Shown here piece by piece: positions 41,395 to 50,815 of a stretch of 64,000 nt of DNA. A model generated the notes under the pieces. That model was not told where the DNA came from and ran no database searches. It worked only from the letters and a program-made list of their open reading frames with translations. Made by a program: the position numbers and the translations under genes. The stretch is from Amycolatopsis orientalis DSM 43388 (lineage in GTDB: Bacteria; Actinomycetota; Actinomycetes; Mycobacteriales; Pseudonocardiaceae): positions 62,001 through 126,000 of the forward strand of contig NZ_ASXG01000021.1 in the NCBI RefSeq assembly GCF_000411975.1, in the 5' to 3' direction. How positions within the stretch are numbered: position 1 is the first letter of the stretch; every line of letters begins with the position of its first letter.

Positions 41395-41422
41395 TTACTG
41401 CCCGCCTTCTCGGCGCTACGTT
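41395..41422 (+). promoter_or_regulatory. Possible promoter of the second M1 peptidase
   Basis: TTACTG (41395-41400) and TACGTT (41417-41422) are 16 bp apart and 34 bp upstream of the start codon. The -10 fits TANNNT. The evidence is pattern only. Confidence 0.35.
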
Positions 41423-41455
41423 GCGGAGGATTCACCCGCAGACACAGGAGCGCCC

Positions 41456-42901
41456 ATGAGAGCACTGCACCGCTGGCATCGTCCGGCAGTGACCGTCGCA
41501 GCCACCCTCACCGCGTTGACGCTCGGCACCGGGATCGCGTCCGCCGGACAGGACGGCTGGGACCGGCCGACCCCCGGCTCGGACGGCGCCGGAGACAGCT
41601 ACTACCCGCAAGACGGCAACGGCGGGTACGAGGTCTCCGACTACGACCTCAAGGTCAATTACGCTCCGGACACCCACCAGCTCGCCGGCTTGCAGACGGT
41701 CCACGCGAAGGCGACCCAGTCGCTCAGCTCGTTCGATCTCGACCTCCGGGGCCTCACCGTCGACGCGGTCCGGGTCAACGGCGCGCCCGCGAAGTTCACC
41801 CGGACCGGCGACCACGAACTCGTGATCACGCCGAGGTCGCCGCTGTGGAAGGGCCTGCCGTTCACCGCCGAGGTCGCCTACCACGGCGTTCCGGCCGCGA
41901 TCGACGACCCGAACCTCGGCAAGAACGGCTGGCAGTTCACCAAGTCCGGCGGCGCGTTCGCGGCGGGCGAGCCGAAGTCGGCCACCACCTGGTACCCGGT
42001 CAACGACACTCCGCGCAACAAGGCGAAGTTCCGGCTGTCGATCAATGTCCCGAGCGAGTGGGGCGTGATCGCCAACGGCCGCGAGGTGGGCACGTACCGG
42101 ACGCGGACCGGCACCACGCACGTCTGGGCCGAGGACACCCCGACCGCGCCGTACATGACCACGGTCGCGATCGACAAGTGGACCTTCAACAAGCGCCAGC
42201 GCGCGGACGGCACCCCGATCGTCAGCGCGTACGCGCCGGGCACCACCGACGCCACGAAGCAGGCCGACGCGCAGCTGCCGGAGGTCATCGACTTCCTCGA
42301 ATCGAAGTTCGGCAAGTACCCGGTGGACGCCGCGGGCGGCATCTACCTGACCGAGCCGATCGGGTTCTCGCTCGAGACGATGAGCCGGCCGATCTACTCC
42401 GGCCGCGCGGGCAACATCAGCACGATCGTGCACGAGAACGCGCATCAGTGGTGGGGCGACACGGTCGCGGTCGACCACTGGAAGGACGTGTGCCTCAACG
42501 AATGCTTCGCGTCCTACGCGACCTGGCTGTGGGCGCAGAAGAACGGCACGGACCTGGACGCGAAGTACCTGAGCACGGTCGCGTCGGCCAGCGACGCGTT
42601 CTGGAACGGCAAGCTGTACGACATGGGTCCCGGCAACGAGTTCACCTACGTGTACTCGAAGGGCCCGGTCATGCTGCACGCGCTCAGCAAGTACCTCGGG
42701 CAGGACGCGTTCGACCGGGTGCTCAAGACCTGGAACTCCCTGCACCACGACGGAAACGCGAGCATGCAGGACTTCCAGAAGTACTGTGAGAAGGTGTCCG
42801 GCATGGACCTGCAGGGCTTCTTCGACGCGTGGATCTACGGCAACGGCAAGCCGTCCGACGAATACCTTTACCCGGGCGACTTGAAGCCGGCCGCCAAGTG
42901 A
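41456..42901 (+). CDS. Short M1-family metallopeptidase, secreted
   Basis: The protein has 481 residues. A signal peptide (MRALHRWHRPAVTVAATLTA to ASA) suggests secretion without a lipid anchor. The domain plan equals that of the lipoprotein at 30839-32263: the DGNGGY entry, the beta domain with DLDLRGL, then HENAHQWWGD and LNECFASYATWLW, which give HExxH-x18-E. Like its paralogue it lacks the large C-terminal domain of classic M1 enzymes. The start has AGGAG six bases upstream. The pyroglutamyl peptidase gene overlaps its stop (GTGA), so both may serve peptide breakdown. Confidence 0.9.
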   Translation: MRALHRWHRPAVTVAATLTALTLGTGIASAGQDGWDRPTPGSDGAGDSYYPQDGNGGYEVSDYDLKVNYAPDTHQLAGLQTVHAKATQSLSSFDLDLRGLTVDAVRVNGAPAKFTRTGDHELVITPRSPLWKGLPFTAEVAYHGVPAAIDDPNLGKNGWQFTKSGGAFAAGEPKSATTWYPVNDTPRNKAKFRLSINVPSEWGVIANGREVGTYRTRTGTTHVWAEDTPTAPYMTTVAIDKWTFNKRQRADGTPIVSAYAPGTTDATKQADAQLPEVIDFLESKFGKYPVDAAGGIYLTEPIGFSLETMSRPIYSGRAGNISTIVHENAHQWWGDTVAVDHWKDVCLNECFASYATWLWAQKNGTDLDAKYLSTVASASDAFWNGKLYDMGPGNEFTYVYSKGPVMLHALSKYLGQDAFDRVLKTWNSLHHDGNASMQDFQKYCEKVSGMDLQGFFDAWIYGNGKPSDEYLYPGDLKPAAK

Positions 42902-43503
42902 CAGTTCTGCTGACCGGGTTCGCACCGTTCGACGGAGCGGCGACGAATCCTTCTTGGCAGGCGGCTGCGCTGGCAGCGGCGCGGCGGACGGACACGGTGG
43001 CGGTCGAGCTGCCGTGCGAGTTCGACGCGTCGCTGCCAGCGCTGCGCGCGGCGATCTTGGCGCACCGGCCGGAGCTGGTCGTCTGCGCCGGGCTGGCTGG
43101 CGGACGTGCGTACGTCACGCCTGAGCGAGTGGCGATCAACCTGATCGACGCTCGGATTCCGGACAACGCCGGCGCGCAGCCGGTCGACGTGCCGGTGGTC
43201 CCGGGCGGGCCGTCCGCGTACTTCACCACACTGCCGGTGAAAGCGGCGGTCGCGGCGATCGAGTCGGCGGGGCTGCGCGCGGCCGTGTCGTACACCGCCG
43301 GGACGTACGTGTGCAATCAAGTCTTCTACGGCCTGATGCACCTGATCGCGACTGAGTTCCCCGGGCTGCGCGGCGGTTTCGTGCACGTGCCGGAGGAAAC
43401 GCGGCTACCGCTGGACTCGACCGCGCGAGCGCTGGAGATCGTGGTGGACACCGCGCTGACCGTGGACGAGGACATCGCGACCTCGGCGGGCACGCTGCAC
43501 TGA
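42898..43503 (+). CDS. pcp: Pyroglutamyl-peptidase I
   Basis: This 201-residue cysteine peptidase (family C15) removes N-terminal pyroglutamate from peptides. The catalytic residues are Glu76 in YVTPERVAINL, Cys139 in AGTYVCNQVFY and His163 in GGFVHVPE. The N-terminus VTVLLTGFAPFDGAATNPSW is typical. The GTG start overlaps the stop of the M1 peptidase, so the pair may be co-translated. Because this enzyme has no signal peptide, it acts in the cytoplasm, unlike its neighbour. Confidence 0.95.
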   Translation: MTVLLTGFAPFDGAATNPSWQAAALAAARRTDTVAVELPCEFDASLPALRAAILAHRPELVVCAGLAGGRAYVTPERVAINLIDARIPDNAGAQPVDVPVVPGGPSAYFTTLPVKAAVAAIESAGLRAAVSYTAGTYVCNQVFYGLMHLIATEFPGLRGGFVHVPEETRLPLDSTARALEIVVDTALTVDEDIATSAGTLH

Positions 43504-43506
43504 GTG

Positions 43507-45291
43507 CTACTCGCCCGGCTGGACGGTCTGCTCGAAGAACTGCACCAGATCCTGCGGCCGCCGGCTCGTGTGCGACGGGCTGGTGTCCATCACCGTGCCG
43601 ACCACGGGAATGCCGTCGGCCTGGTAGACCAGCAGACCCAGTTTCGGCCCGACCCCGGCGACATACCGGCCGCTCAGCCCGGTGCGGGTGCGCCAGGTGT
43701 CGGTCTCGACGCGGCCGGTCATGTCCTTGCGCGCGCTCGGCTCGACCTGGGCGAGCGTGAGTCCTTCGTGGAACGCCACGGTGGTCTTGTCCGGGAAGCG
43801 GCACAGCGCGGTGCGGAGTGCGCCGAGGGCCTTCGCCAGTTCCGGGTCGTCCGAGCAGGTGGCGCGGGTTTGGATGGTCGGACCGGCCAGCCGGCGCATG
43901 CATTTGGTGAGGCCGTTTTCGCCGGGCAGCGCCGGTTGGGAACCGGCACAGGTGGTGGTGTTGCCTGGCGGGACGATCGGTTGATTCGCGGCGGGTTTGT
44001 CGTCTCCGCGGGTGGCGAGGACGGCGGTCACGATCCCGGCGACCACGAGCACCGCCAGCGCGATCGCACCTATCACCACGGGTTTGCGGGATTTCTTCTT
44101 CCGCGGCGGCTGCCATCCGGGCGGCGGCATGGGTGCTGGCGGCCGCTGGTTCAGACTGGGCGGCATCGGTCCAGGCTGTTGCTGGACCGGTGGCCAGGAT
44201 GCCGGCGCCTGCCTTGGCGCGGCTGGTTGCGGTGCCGCCAGCCGCTCGTCCACGTGATGCAATCCGAACGCGACCGCTGTCTCCGGCTGGTCCTCGGTAG
44301 TCGGCACCACACCGAGCGTCGACCCGACAAGCGAGGCCAGCAACGGCATCCGGCTGGGCCCGCCGACCAGATACACGCCACCGAGCAGATCCGGCGTCAG
44401 CCCGGCCCGCGCGATCGTCGCCGCGAGCATTTCGGCGCTGCGCAACAGATTCGGCCGCACCAACGCTTCCAGTTCGGCCCGGGTGACGAGAACGTCGCCG
44501 AACGGATCCGGCATCGGCACCTCAGTGTGCGCGTGCCGGGACAGACTCTCCTTGGCGTCCCGGACGTCTTGGAGCAACACCCGCCGCATCCGCCGGTCGC
44601 TGGTCGTCTGCGGACGCAGCAGCCGTTGCCACTGCGCCGGATCCGCATGCGACACCGACCGTCCAATATGGACCAGCAAGGCCTGGTCGATGTCGAGACT
44701 GCCCAGATCGGGCAACCCGTCCTCAGCCAGCACCGCGGTACCCGCGCCGACGACCGCACAGTCGAAGGTGCCGGCTCCGAGGTCATACACCGCGATCGGC
44801 CCGCCAGGCGCGCCCGTTTCGCGCAGGGTCGCGTAATGCGCCGCCGCCGCGACCGGCTCCGGCACCAACCGCACCTGAACGAACCCGGCCTTCCCCGCCG
44901 CCGCCCGAAGGGTCTGCTGCCGCTGCGCGCCCCACCCCGCCGGATGCGACAACCGCACCTCGTCCGGAACCCCGGAAAGCTGCCGCTCGGCCTCCTCGCC
45001 CATCCGCCGCAGCACCGCCGCGAAGGCGTCGACCACCGGCACGACCCGATCGCCGAGCAGCAGCTCACCGTCGTCGATCCGCCGCTTCGGATACGGCTCG
45101 AACCGGCTGGGATCCAGCCGAGCCCGCCGCTCCGCGTCCTGCCCCACGACGAGCCGCCCGTCCTCCTCGGCATACACCGCGGAAGACATGGTGACCGACC
45201 CGTCAACCTCAATGGCCCGCGGCCCGCGCCCGAAGGCCGCCAAGACACCGACCGTGCTGGAAGTACCGAAGTCGATCGACAGGACGTCCAC
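43507..45291 (-). CDS. Hsp70-like ATPase domain fused to a membrane segment and extracytoplasmic domain
   Basis: The protein has 594 residues. Residues 1 to about 370 are an actin/Hsp70-type ATPase with phosphate motif LSIDFGTSSTVGVLAAFG, AVYDLGAGTFDCAVVG and GGVYLVGGPSRMPLLASLV. There is no Hsp70 peptide-binding domain. Instead a Pro/Gln-rich cytoplasmic linker and a basic patch lead to one membrane segment (KPVVIGAIALAVLVVAGIVTAV minus the ends). A Cys-containing outer domain of about 150 residues follows. GTG 45291 has GAGGGGAA at SD distance. An atypical kinase gene precedes it by 84 bp on the same strand. The design suggests a sensor or an envelope-linked assembly factor, but the function is unknown. 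Confidence 0.85.
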   Translation of the reverse strand: MDVLSIDFGTSSTVGVLAAFGRGPRAIEVDGSVTMSSAVYAEEDGRLVVGQDAERRARLDPSRFEPYPKRRIDDGELLLGDRVVPVVDAFAAVLRRMGEEAERQLSGVPDEVRLSHPAGWGAQRQQTLRAAAGKAGFVQVRLVPEPVAAAAHYATLRETGAPGGPIAVYDLGAGTFDCAVVGAGTAVLAEDGLPDLGSLDIDQALLVHIGRSVSHADPAQWQRLLRPQTTSDRRMRRVLLQDVRDAKESLSRHAHTEVPMPDPFGDVLVTRAELEALVRPNLLRSAEMLAATIARAGLTPDLLGGVYLVGGPSRMPLLASLVGSTLGVVPTTEDQPETAVAFGLHHVDERLAAPQPAAPRQAPASWPPVQQQPGPMPPSLNQRPPAPMPPPGWQPPRKKKSRKPVVIGAIALAVLVVAGIVTAVLATRGDDKPAANQPIVPPGNTTTCAGSQPALPGENGLTKCMRRLAGPTIQTRATCSDDPELAKALGALRTALCRFPDKTTVAFHEGLTLAQVEPSARKDMTGRVETDTWRTRTGLSGRYVAGVGPKLGLLVYQADGIPVVGTVMDTSPSHTSRRPQDLVQFFEQTVQPGE

Positions 45292-45375
45292 GCAGTTCCC
45301 CTCCCCGAAAACCCCATCGCATCGTCTCACGAGCGTCGTTGTGCTCAGCCCGCGGCAGCGGGAGCCGACTGGGGC

Positions 45376-46365
45376 CTACCGCGCGAAAGCCGCCGCCGGA
45401 AAGGGTGTCTCCCGGTCCTCCAGCAGCCGCCGGTAAAAGTCGTTCATCTCCACCGCCACCGGAGCGTGCCGCGCCACCAGGTCGGCGATTGGCGCGGGCA
45501 ACAGGAGTTCTCCGGCAGCTGCCCGGCGCACTGCGGTCAGGCGGCTTTCTCGGTCCCGGGTCCCGCACACCTCGGTCACCAGCCAGTTCACCAAATACAT
45601 CGACCCATAAGCCCGGTCGTGCTCCGTATTCAGCTCCGCGAACGCGACCTCCTCCTCGGTGAGGTCGAACCGGCGCGCGAGCGACAGGCCGAAATCGGTC
45701 AGCACAAATCGCTCGCCGTCGGTGAGGAAGTTCTCGAAGTGGTTGTCGAAGTGCAGAACGCCCCGGGAACGCAGGAACGAAAGCGTATCCGCGACCTCCG
45801 ACGCAAGCCGCTCGACCTGGTCCAGATGGCCGGGCAGCCACCGGTGCACGTTGGTCGGGAAATACTCGCAGAACAAAACCACGCTCGAAGAAGAATCCCG
45901 CACCTCGGAAAGCCGCCGACGGACCGCGGCGGAACCGCCCCAGTATTCGACATCCTCCTCCAGCGGACGGTCCGGCACCCGGCCCGAGCGAACCGGCAGC
46001 ACCCGCCAGTGATGCAGCAAAGGGAAGTTCTCGCACGCACCGCTGAGGACCCAGCCGTTCGCCATGACGTGCAGCGCCAGTTCCCGCCACGCCGAGCCCT
46101 CCGGCGAACCAAGGCCGTAATGGCAAAAGGCAGGCAGGCCATAGAGATTGGCCGTGGAATGCGGATGCCGCAGCTCCAGCGAGGTGAGCGGCACCCGCTT
46201 CGCGAAGACCGGGACCCCGTCGACGTCCAGCCGCGAGCCGGTGCCGCCGATGCCCTCGGACAGCACCTCCGCGGACTCCAGCCGCTCGGTGAGCTGACGG
46301 TCGCTCAGCAGCGAAAGCGCGGTGCTCGCCACGGCGTGCCGCGAGATTCTCGAAGAAGTCCCCAT
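45376..46365 (-). CDS. Atypical protein kinase-like protein
   Basis: This 329-residue kinase-fold protein has the catalytic loop GVLHFDNHFENFL (a variant of HxDxxxxN with the Asp and Asn present) and the metal motif LTDFGLSLARRF. A possible ATP lysine is in VPVFAKRVPLTSLEL. The glycine-rich loop is poor (GIGGTGSRL). The layout is nearer to eukaryote-like or aminoglycoside-phosphotransferase kinases than to classic PknB types, and no membrane or PASTA region is present. TATTGT on the minus strand (46373-46378) is seven bases before the ATG. It is the likely first gene of a two-gene unit with the Hsp70-like protein. The substrate is unknown. Confidence 0.75.
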   Translation of the reverse strand: MGTSSRISRHAVASTALSLLSDRQLTERLESAEVLSEGIGGTGSRLDVDGVPVFAKRVPLTSLELRHPHSTANLYGLPAFCHYGLGSPEGSAWRELALHVMANGWVLSGACENFPLLHHWRVLPVRSGRVPDRPLEEDVEYWGGSAAVRRRLSEVRDSSSSVVLFCEYFPTNVHRWLPGHLDQVERLASEVADTLSFLRSRGVLHFDNHFENFLTDGERFVLTDFGLSLARRFDLTEEEVAFAELNTEHDRAYGSMYLVNWLVTEVCGTRDRESRLTAVRRAAAGELLLPAPIADLVARHAPVAVEMNDFYRRLLEDRETPFPAAAFAR

Positions 46366-46381
46366 AAGCACGACAATAGAG

Positions 46382-46417
46382 AAAAGGGCGGCCCCCAAAC
46401 CGGGGAGCCGCCCTTTT
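46382..46417 (-). terminator. Rho-independent terminator of clpC
   Basis: AAAAGGGCGGC (46382-46392) pairs with GCCGCCCTTTT (46407-46417), and inner CCCC/GGGG pairs extend the stem. On the minus strand it ends in a run of T, 13 bp after the clpC stop. It is the most canonical terminator in the window. Confidence 0.88.
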
Positions 46418-46429
46418 CCGCTAGCTAAT

Positions 46430-48985
46430 TCACTCGTTCTCGGCTTCGCCGTTCTCGCCGGTGCCGATGCTCACCGGCGGAGCGTCGGGAACCGAGGACG
46501 GACGCTTTTCGCCCCGGAAGGTGAAGTGCGCCTCGTCGTCGCGGTCCTCGGGGTTGCCGCTCCAGCCCTCGACGTCGACCACGATGATCTGCCCCGGCTC
46601 GACCTCGCCGAACAGGATCTTCTCCGACAGCTGGTCCTCGATCTCGCGCTGGATCGTGCGACGCAGCGGCCGGGCGCCGAGCACCGGGTCGAAGCCGCGC
46701 TTGGCCAGCAGCGCCTTCGCCTTTTCGGTCAGCTCGATCTCCATGTCCTTGGCCTTGAGCTGCGTCTCGACCCGGCCGATCATCAGATCCACCATCTGGA
46801 TGATCTGTTCCTGGTTGAGCTGGTGGAAGACGATGATGTCGTCGATCCGGTTCAGGAACTCCGGGCGGAAATGCTTCTTCATTTCCTCGTTGACCTTCTG
46901 CTTCATCTTCTCGTAGCGGTTCGTCGAATCCGCTCCGGAGGAGAAGCCGAGGCTCACGGACTTCGAGATGTCCGAGGTGCCCAGGTTCGAGGTGAAGATC
47001 AGCACCGTGTTCTTGAAGTCGACCGTCCGGCCCTGACCGTCGGTCAGGCGACCGTCCTCCAGCACCTGCAGGAGCGTGTTGTAGATCTCCTGGTGCGCCT
47101 TCTCGATCTCGTCGAACAGCACCACCGAGAACGGCTTGCGCCGCACCTTCTCGGTCAGCTGCCCGCCCTCTTCGTAGCCGACGTAGCCCGGAGGGGCGCC
47201 GAACAGCCGCGAAGCGGTGTAGCGGTCGTGGAACTCGCCCATGTCGATCTGGATCAGCGCGTCGTCCTCGCCGAACAGGAACGACGCCAGCGCCTTCGAC
47301 AGCTCGGTCTTACCCACACCGGACGGGCCGGCGAAGATGAACGAACCGGACGGGCGCTTCGGGTCCTTCAGGCCCGCACGCGTGCGGCGGATCGCCTGCG
47401 AGACGGCCTTGACCGCGTCCTCCTGGCCGATGATGCGCTTGTGGAGCTCCTCCTCCATGCGCAGCAGCCGGGTCGTCTCCTCCTCGGTGAGCTTGAACAC
47501 CGGGATGCCGGTCCAGTTGGCCAGCACCTCCGCGATCTGCTCGTCGTCCACCTCGGCGACGACGTCCAGGTCGCCGTCCTTCCACTGCTTCTCGCGCTCG
47601 CCCTTCTGGCCGAGGAGCTGCTTCTCCTCGTCGCGCAGCCGCGCGGCCCGCTCGAAGTCCTGCGCGTCGATCGCGGACTCCTTGTCCCGGCGCACGTCGG
47701 CGATCTTCTCGTCGAACTCGCGCAGGTCCGGCGGAGCGGTCATCCGGCGGATCCGCATCCGGGCCCCGGCCTCGTCGATCAGGTCGATCGCCTTGTCCGG
47801 CAGGAACCGGTCGTTGATGTAGCGGTCGGCCAGCGTCGCGGCCGCCACCAGCGCCGAATCGGTGATCGAGACGCGGTGGTGCGCCTCGTACCGGTCGCGC
47901 AGACCCTTCAGGATCTCGATCGTGTGCTCCAGCGACGGCTCGCCCACCTGGATCGGCTGGAAACGACGCTCCAGCGCGGCGTCCTTCTCGATGTACTTGC
48001 GGTACTCCTCGAGCGTGGTCGCGCCGATCGTCTGCAGCTCGCCCCGGGCCAGCATCGGCTTCAGGATCGACGCCGCGTCGATCGCGCCCTCGGCCGCGCC
48101 CGCGCCGACGAGCGTGTGCAGCTCGTCGATGAACAGGATGATGTCGCCGCGGGTCTTGATCTCCTTGAGCACCTTCTTCAGGCGCTCTTCGAAATCACCG
48201 CGGTACCGCGAACCGGCGACCAGCGAGCCCAGGTCGAGGGTGTAGAGCTGCTTGTCCTTCAGCGTCTCGGGCACCTCGCCCTTGACGATGCTCTGCGCGA
48301 GCCCCTCGACGACGGCGGTCTTGCCGACGCCCGGCTCGCCGATGAGCACCGGGTTGTTCTTGGTCCGGCGGGACAGCACCTGCATGACCCGCTCGATCTC
48401 CTTGCCGCGCCCGATGACCGGGTCCAGCTTGCCCTCCCGGGCGAGCACGGTCATGTTGCGGCCGAACTGGTCGAGCACCAGCGACGACGACGGCGTGCCC
48501 TCGCCGCGGCCGGAACCGCTCTCGGCGGACTTCTCGCCGGTCTGGTAGCCCGACAGGAGCTGCAGCACCTGCTGACGGACCCGGTTGAGGTCCGCACCGA
48601 GCTTCACCAGCACCTGCGCGGCGACGCCCTCGCCCTCGCGGATCAGACCGAGCAGAATGTGCTCCGTGCCGATGTAGTTGTGCCCCAGCTGCAGCGCCTC
48701 GCGCAGCGACAGCTCCAGCACCTTCTTCGCCCGCGGCGTGAACGGGATGTGCCCGCTCGGAGCCTGCTGGCCCTGGCCGATGATCTCCTCGACCTGCTGG
48801 CGCACGCCCTCGAGGGCGATGCCCAGCGACTCCAGCGCCTTGGCGGCGACACCCTCACCCTCGTGGATCAGACCCAGGAGGATGTGCTCGGTGCCGATGT
48901 AGTTGTGGTTGAGCATCCGGGCCTCTTCCTGGGCCAGGACGACCACCCGCCTCGCGCGGTCGGTGAACCTCTCAAACATGCGCAC
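46430..48985 (-). CDS. clpC: ATP-dependent Clp protease ATPase subunit ClpC1
   Basis: This 851-residue HSP100 unfoldase feeds proteins to ClpP1P2. In order it has two N-terminal Clp repeats ([20 protein letters not shown] and the second near residue 78), AAA+ domain 1 with [15 protein letters not shown], a middle region with the UVR-like stretch, and AAA+ domain 2 with [15 protein letters not shown] and [10 protein letters not shown] short acidic tail ([11 protein letters not shown]) ends the protein. The length equals that of actinobacterial ClpC1. The gene is monocistronic with a strong terminator. Synteny with lsr2 and lysS matches mycobacteria. Confidence 0.98.
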   Translation of the reverse strand: MRMFERFTDRARRVVVLAQEEARMLNHNYIGTEHILLGLIHEGEGVAAKALESLGIALEGVRQQVEEIIGQGQQAPSGHIPFTPRAKKVLELSLREALQLGHNYIGTEHILLGLIREGEGVAAQVLVKLGADLNRVRQQVLQLLSGYQTGEKSAESGSGRGEGTPSSSLVLDQFGRNMTVLAREGKLDPVIGRGKEIERVMQVLSRRTKNNPVLIGEPGVGKTAVVEGLAQSIVKGEVPETLKDKQLYTLDLGSLVAGSRYRGDFEERLKKVLKEIKTRGDIILFIDELHTLVGAGAAEGAIDAASILKPMLARGELQTIGATTLEEYRKYIEKDAALERRFQPIQVGEPSLEHTIEILKGLRDRYEAHHRVSITDSALVAAATLADRYINDRFLPDKAIDLIDEAGARMRIRRMTAPPDLREFDEKIADVRRDKESAIDAQDFERAARLRDEEKQLLGQKGEREKQWKDGDLDVVAEVDDEQIAEVLANWTGIPVFKLTEEETTRLLRMEEELHKRIIGQEDAVKAVSQAIRRTRAGLKDPKRPSGSFIFAGPSGVGKTELSKALASFLFGEDDALIQIDMGEFHDRYTASRLFGAPPGYVGYEEGGQLTEKVRRKPFSVVLFDEIEKAHQEIYNTLLQVLEDGRLTDGQGRTVDFKNTVLIFTSNLGTSDISKSVSLGFSSGADSTNRYEKMKQKVNEEMKKHFRPEFLNRIDDIIVFHQLNQEQIIQMVDLMIGRVETQLKAKDMEIELTEKAKALLAKRGFDPVLGARPLRRTIQREIEDQLSEKILFGEVEPGQIIVVDVEGWSGNPEDRDDEAHFTFRGEKRPSSVPDAPPVSIGTGENGEAENE

Positions 48986-49056
48986 TCCCTCGACTGCTGC
49001 GTCGGCGGCCCGTAACCTCCGCGGATCGCGTCCACGGCGGACAGCACCGTGAGACC

Positions 49057-49088
49057 ACTCTAGTAGCCAAGCGGTCGCGCTTGCGTAC
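49057..49088 (-). promoter_or_regulatory. Possible clpC promoter with ClgR-like site
   Basis: On the minus strand TAGAGT (49057-49062) fits a -10. Near the -35 position is GTACGCAAGCGCGACC (49073-49088), which loosely resembles the ClgR activator site described before clp genes of actinobacteria. The match is imperfect. The remaining bases up to 49303 show no gene. Confidence 0.3.
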
Positions 49089-49303
49089 CACTACGGCTTC
49101 CGGCGGCCCCTTCGCACCCGGACGGCGACCCGGTCGGTCACCGCTCTTCATCCGGTTGCGCTGCACCTTTACTCCCCTTCGAACGTACGGGACCGGATCA
49201 GGATTCCGCCCCGGCGCCCCTGTCCGCTCAGCGCGAACACCCCCGCGTGTCCGGGTGGTCTCACCCCCTTGGCCACCCGATTGGCGCAATCACGCGGCAT
49301 ATG

Positions 49304-49322
49304 TAAGGTTAGGCACACCTAA
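49304..49322. promoter_or_regulatory. Iron box (IdeR/DmdR1 type)
   Basis: TAAGGTTAGGCACACCTAA matches the 19-bp consensus TTAGGTTAGGCTAACCTAA at 16 positions, judged by eye. It lies 22 bp before the FhuF-like gene. Iron-dependent repression is the expected effect. Confidence 0.85.
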
Positions 49323-49344
49323 TACAACTGGCAGGGGTGGCCCG

Positions 49345-50160
49345 ATGAACCCGCAGCGCTCGCGCGACGACGCCCGCGAGATCGGAGACGGTCTCGCGTC
49401 CTCCGTGCTGCGCGCCAGCGCCCGGTACGAGCTGCGCCGCGACGTCCCTGAGGGCTGGTTCCGCTGCGCTGACCTCCTGGAACAGCCCTCGTTGTTCGGC
49501 GAATGGCGGTCGCGGCTGACCGATTGGCTGCTTGACCAGCACGGCGCAGCACCAGCGCGGACAGCGGCCAGCTATGTCATGTCTTGGTACCTGTACGTCC
49601 CCGCGTACGTGGGCGCGCTGCTGCTGCACCACGAGCGCCGAGTGCCGTCGCTCGAGCCGGAGCAGCTCGCGTTCGGTCTCGGCCCCGACCGCCCGCATCC
49701 GGAGGGCATGGCCGTGCTCGGCGACGCCTTCTACTGCCTGCCCAGCGACCCGGGAAGCGTCCGCCCGGAGGCCACCGTCGTACAAGACGAACGCGCGCTT
49801 GCCGCTGTGCTGCGCGCGCAGTTCATTCGCCACGCTGCGCGCTTCGTCCACGCCTACGCCCAGAGCACCCGACTCGGCCGTCGCATGCTCTGGGCGGCCG
49901 CTACAGACGCGCTGGACGGTGCGCTGTGGCGAGTCGGCAAGCAGGGCGGAACAGCCGAGGCCGAGGGCGCTGGCGTCGCGGATGCCGCGTTGGTGCTCGA
50001 CGCGCAGTACCGCCCGCTGACCTCGGCGTCCACCTTGCGCATGGCCGTCAACGACGACGGACACCGGGTTTGGCAGCGCCGCCGGGAGAGCTGCTGCTTC
50101 TCCTATCTCCTGCCCGGCGAAGCGGAGTGCGACAGCTGTCCGCGCGTCTGCCGCCGCTGA
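49345..50160 (+). CDS. FhuF-like (2Fe-2S) siderophore-iron reductase family protein
   Basis: This 271-residue protein ends in CCFSYLLPGEAECDSCPRVC, the C-C-x10-C-x2-C iron-sulphur motif of the FhuF family. FhuF reduces ferric siderophores in the cytoplasm to release iron. The N-terminal two thirds are helical without obvious motifs. ATG 49345 was chosen because it follows the iron box at the right distance; the longer upstream frame reads through it. No siderophore transporter is adjacent. The iron box strongly supports an iron-acquisition role. Confidence 0.9.
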   Translation: MNPQRSRDDAREIGDGLASSVLRASARYELRRDVPEGWFRCADLLEQPSLFGEWRSRLTDWLLDQHGAAPARTAASYVMSWYLYVPAYVGALLLHHERRVPSLEPEQLAFGLGPDRPHPEGMAVLGDAFYCLPSDPGSVRPEATVVQDERALAAVLRAQFIRHAARFVHAYAQSTRLGRRMLWAAATDALDGALWRVGKQGGTAEAEGAGVADAALVLDAQYRPLTSASTLRMAVNDDGHRVWQRRRESCCFSYLLPGEAECDSCPRVCRR

Positions 50161-50178
50161 TCTCCATCGAGTGAAATC

Positions 50179-50748
50179 TCAGGCGTACGGGTCCCGTCCC
50201 GTCGCGCCCAGCGCCCGGTGCAGCACCGGAGCGGTTTCCGGCACCGCGACTTCCGGGCCGAAGACACCGCCGGCGCGGGCCTTCTCGCCCATCCCGGCAG
50301 CGAACGCGAGAACCACCTCGGCGGCTTCGTCCGGACAGTTCAGCTCGGTGCCGCTCGCCCGAGTCAGATCCCAGGCGTGCGCGACAAGCTCGACGAGCAC
50401 CATGTCACCGACCACCGCGGCGGGCAGTTCGGATCCGCCGAAGGTGACGGTGCCAGTCCACGCCTCCGGCGGGGCGAGCGCGGCGAGCACGTCGTCGATC
50501 ATCGCCTCCAGCGCCTTCGGCCAGTCGTCCCCGACCAGGGAGGCCTCCGCCTCAGTCGGCGCGGGCGGTTCGTAAGGCTGGTGCCGGATCGCGGCGGCGA
50601 GCCACGGGCCCCAGTAGAGAAGGTGGTTGAGAAGGCCGCGAACGTCGTAGTCGGCGCACGCGGTCGGCGCGGTCAGCGACGGGGCGGCCGCCGCGACGCG
50701 CCGCAGTTCGGCGGCTGCCGGGGCGAGCAGTGCGGAGTGATTCGACAT
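50179..50748 (-). CDS. TIGR03086-type metal-binding protein (maleylpyruvate isomerase/DinB fold)
   Basis: This 189-residue four-helix protein of the maleylpyruvate-isomerase-like family has the metal-ligand His in YDVRGLLNHLLYW and a second His in LVELVAHAWDLTRASG. These proteins are frequent in actinobacteria; some use mycothiol, but most lack an assigned reaction. ATG 50748 was chosen because the family starts there; the upstream frame overlaps the divergent AraC promoter. It diverges from the AraC gene across 67 bp, so AraC may control it. Confidence 0.85.
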   Translation of the reverse strand: MSNHSALLAPAAAELRRVAAAAPSLTAPTACADYDVRGLLNHLLYWGPWLAAAIRHQPYEPPAPTEAEASLVGDDWPKALEAMIDDVLAALAPPEAWTGTVTFGGSELPAAVVGDMVLVELVAHAWDLTRASGTELNCPDEAAEVVLAFAAGMGEKARAGGVFGPEVAVPETAPVLHRALGATGRDPYA

Positions 50749-50815
50749 GCGCCCGAGCCAACCACCCGTCGCGGCGTCCGTCTTGAAATTACGCGACGCA
50801 CTACTGTTTTCAGCC

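Noticed and set aside
46322-49015. An 897-codon open frame antisense to clpC
   Set aside because: ClpC is unambiguous on the minus strand; the antisense frame has no recognisable domain.
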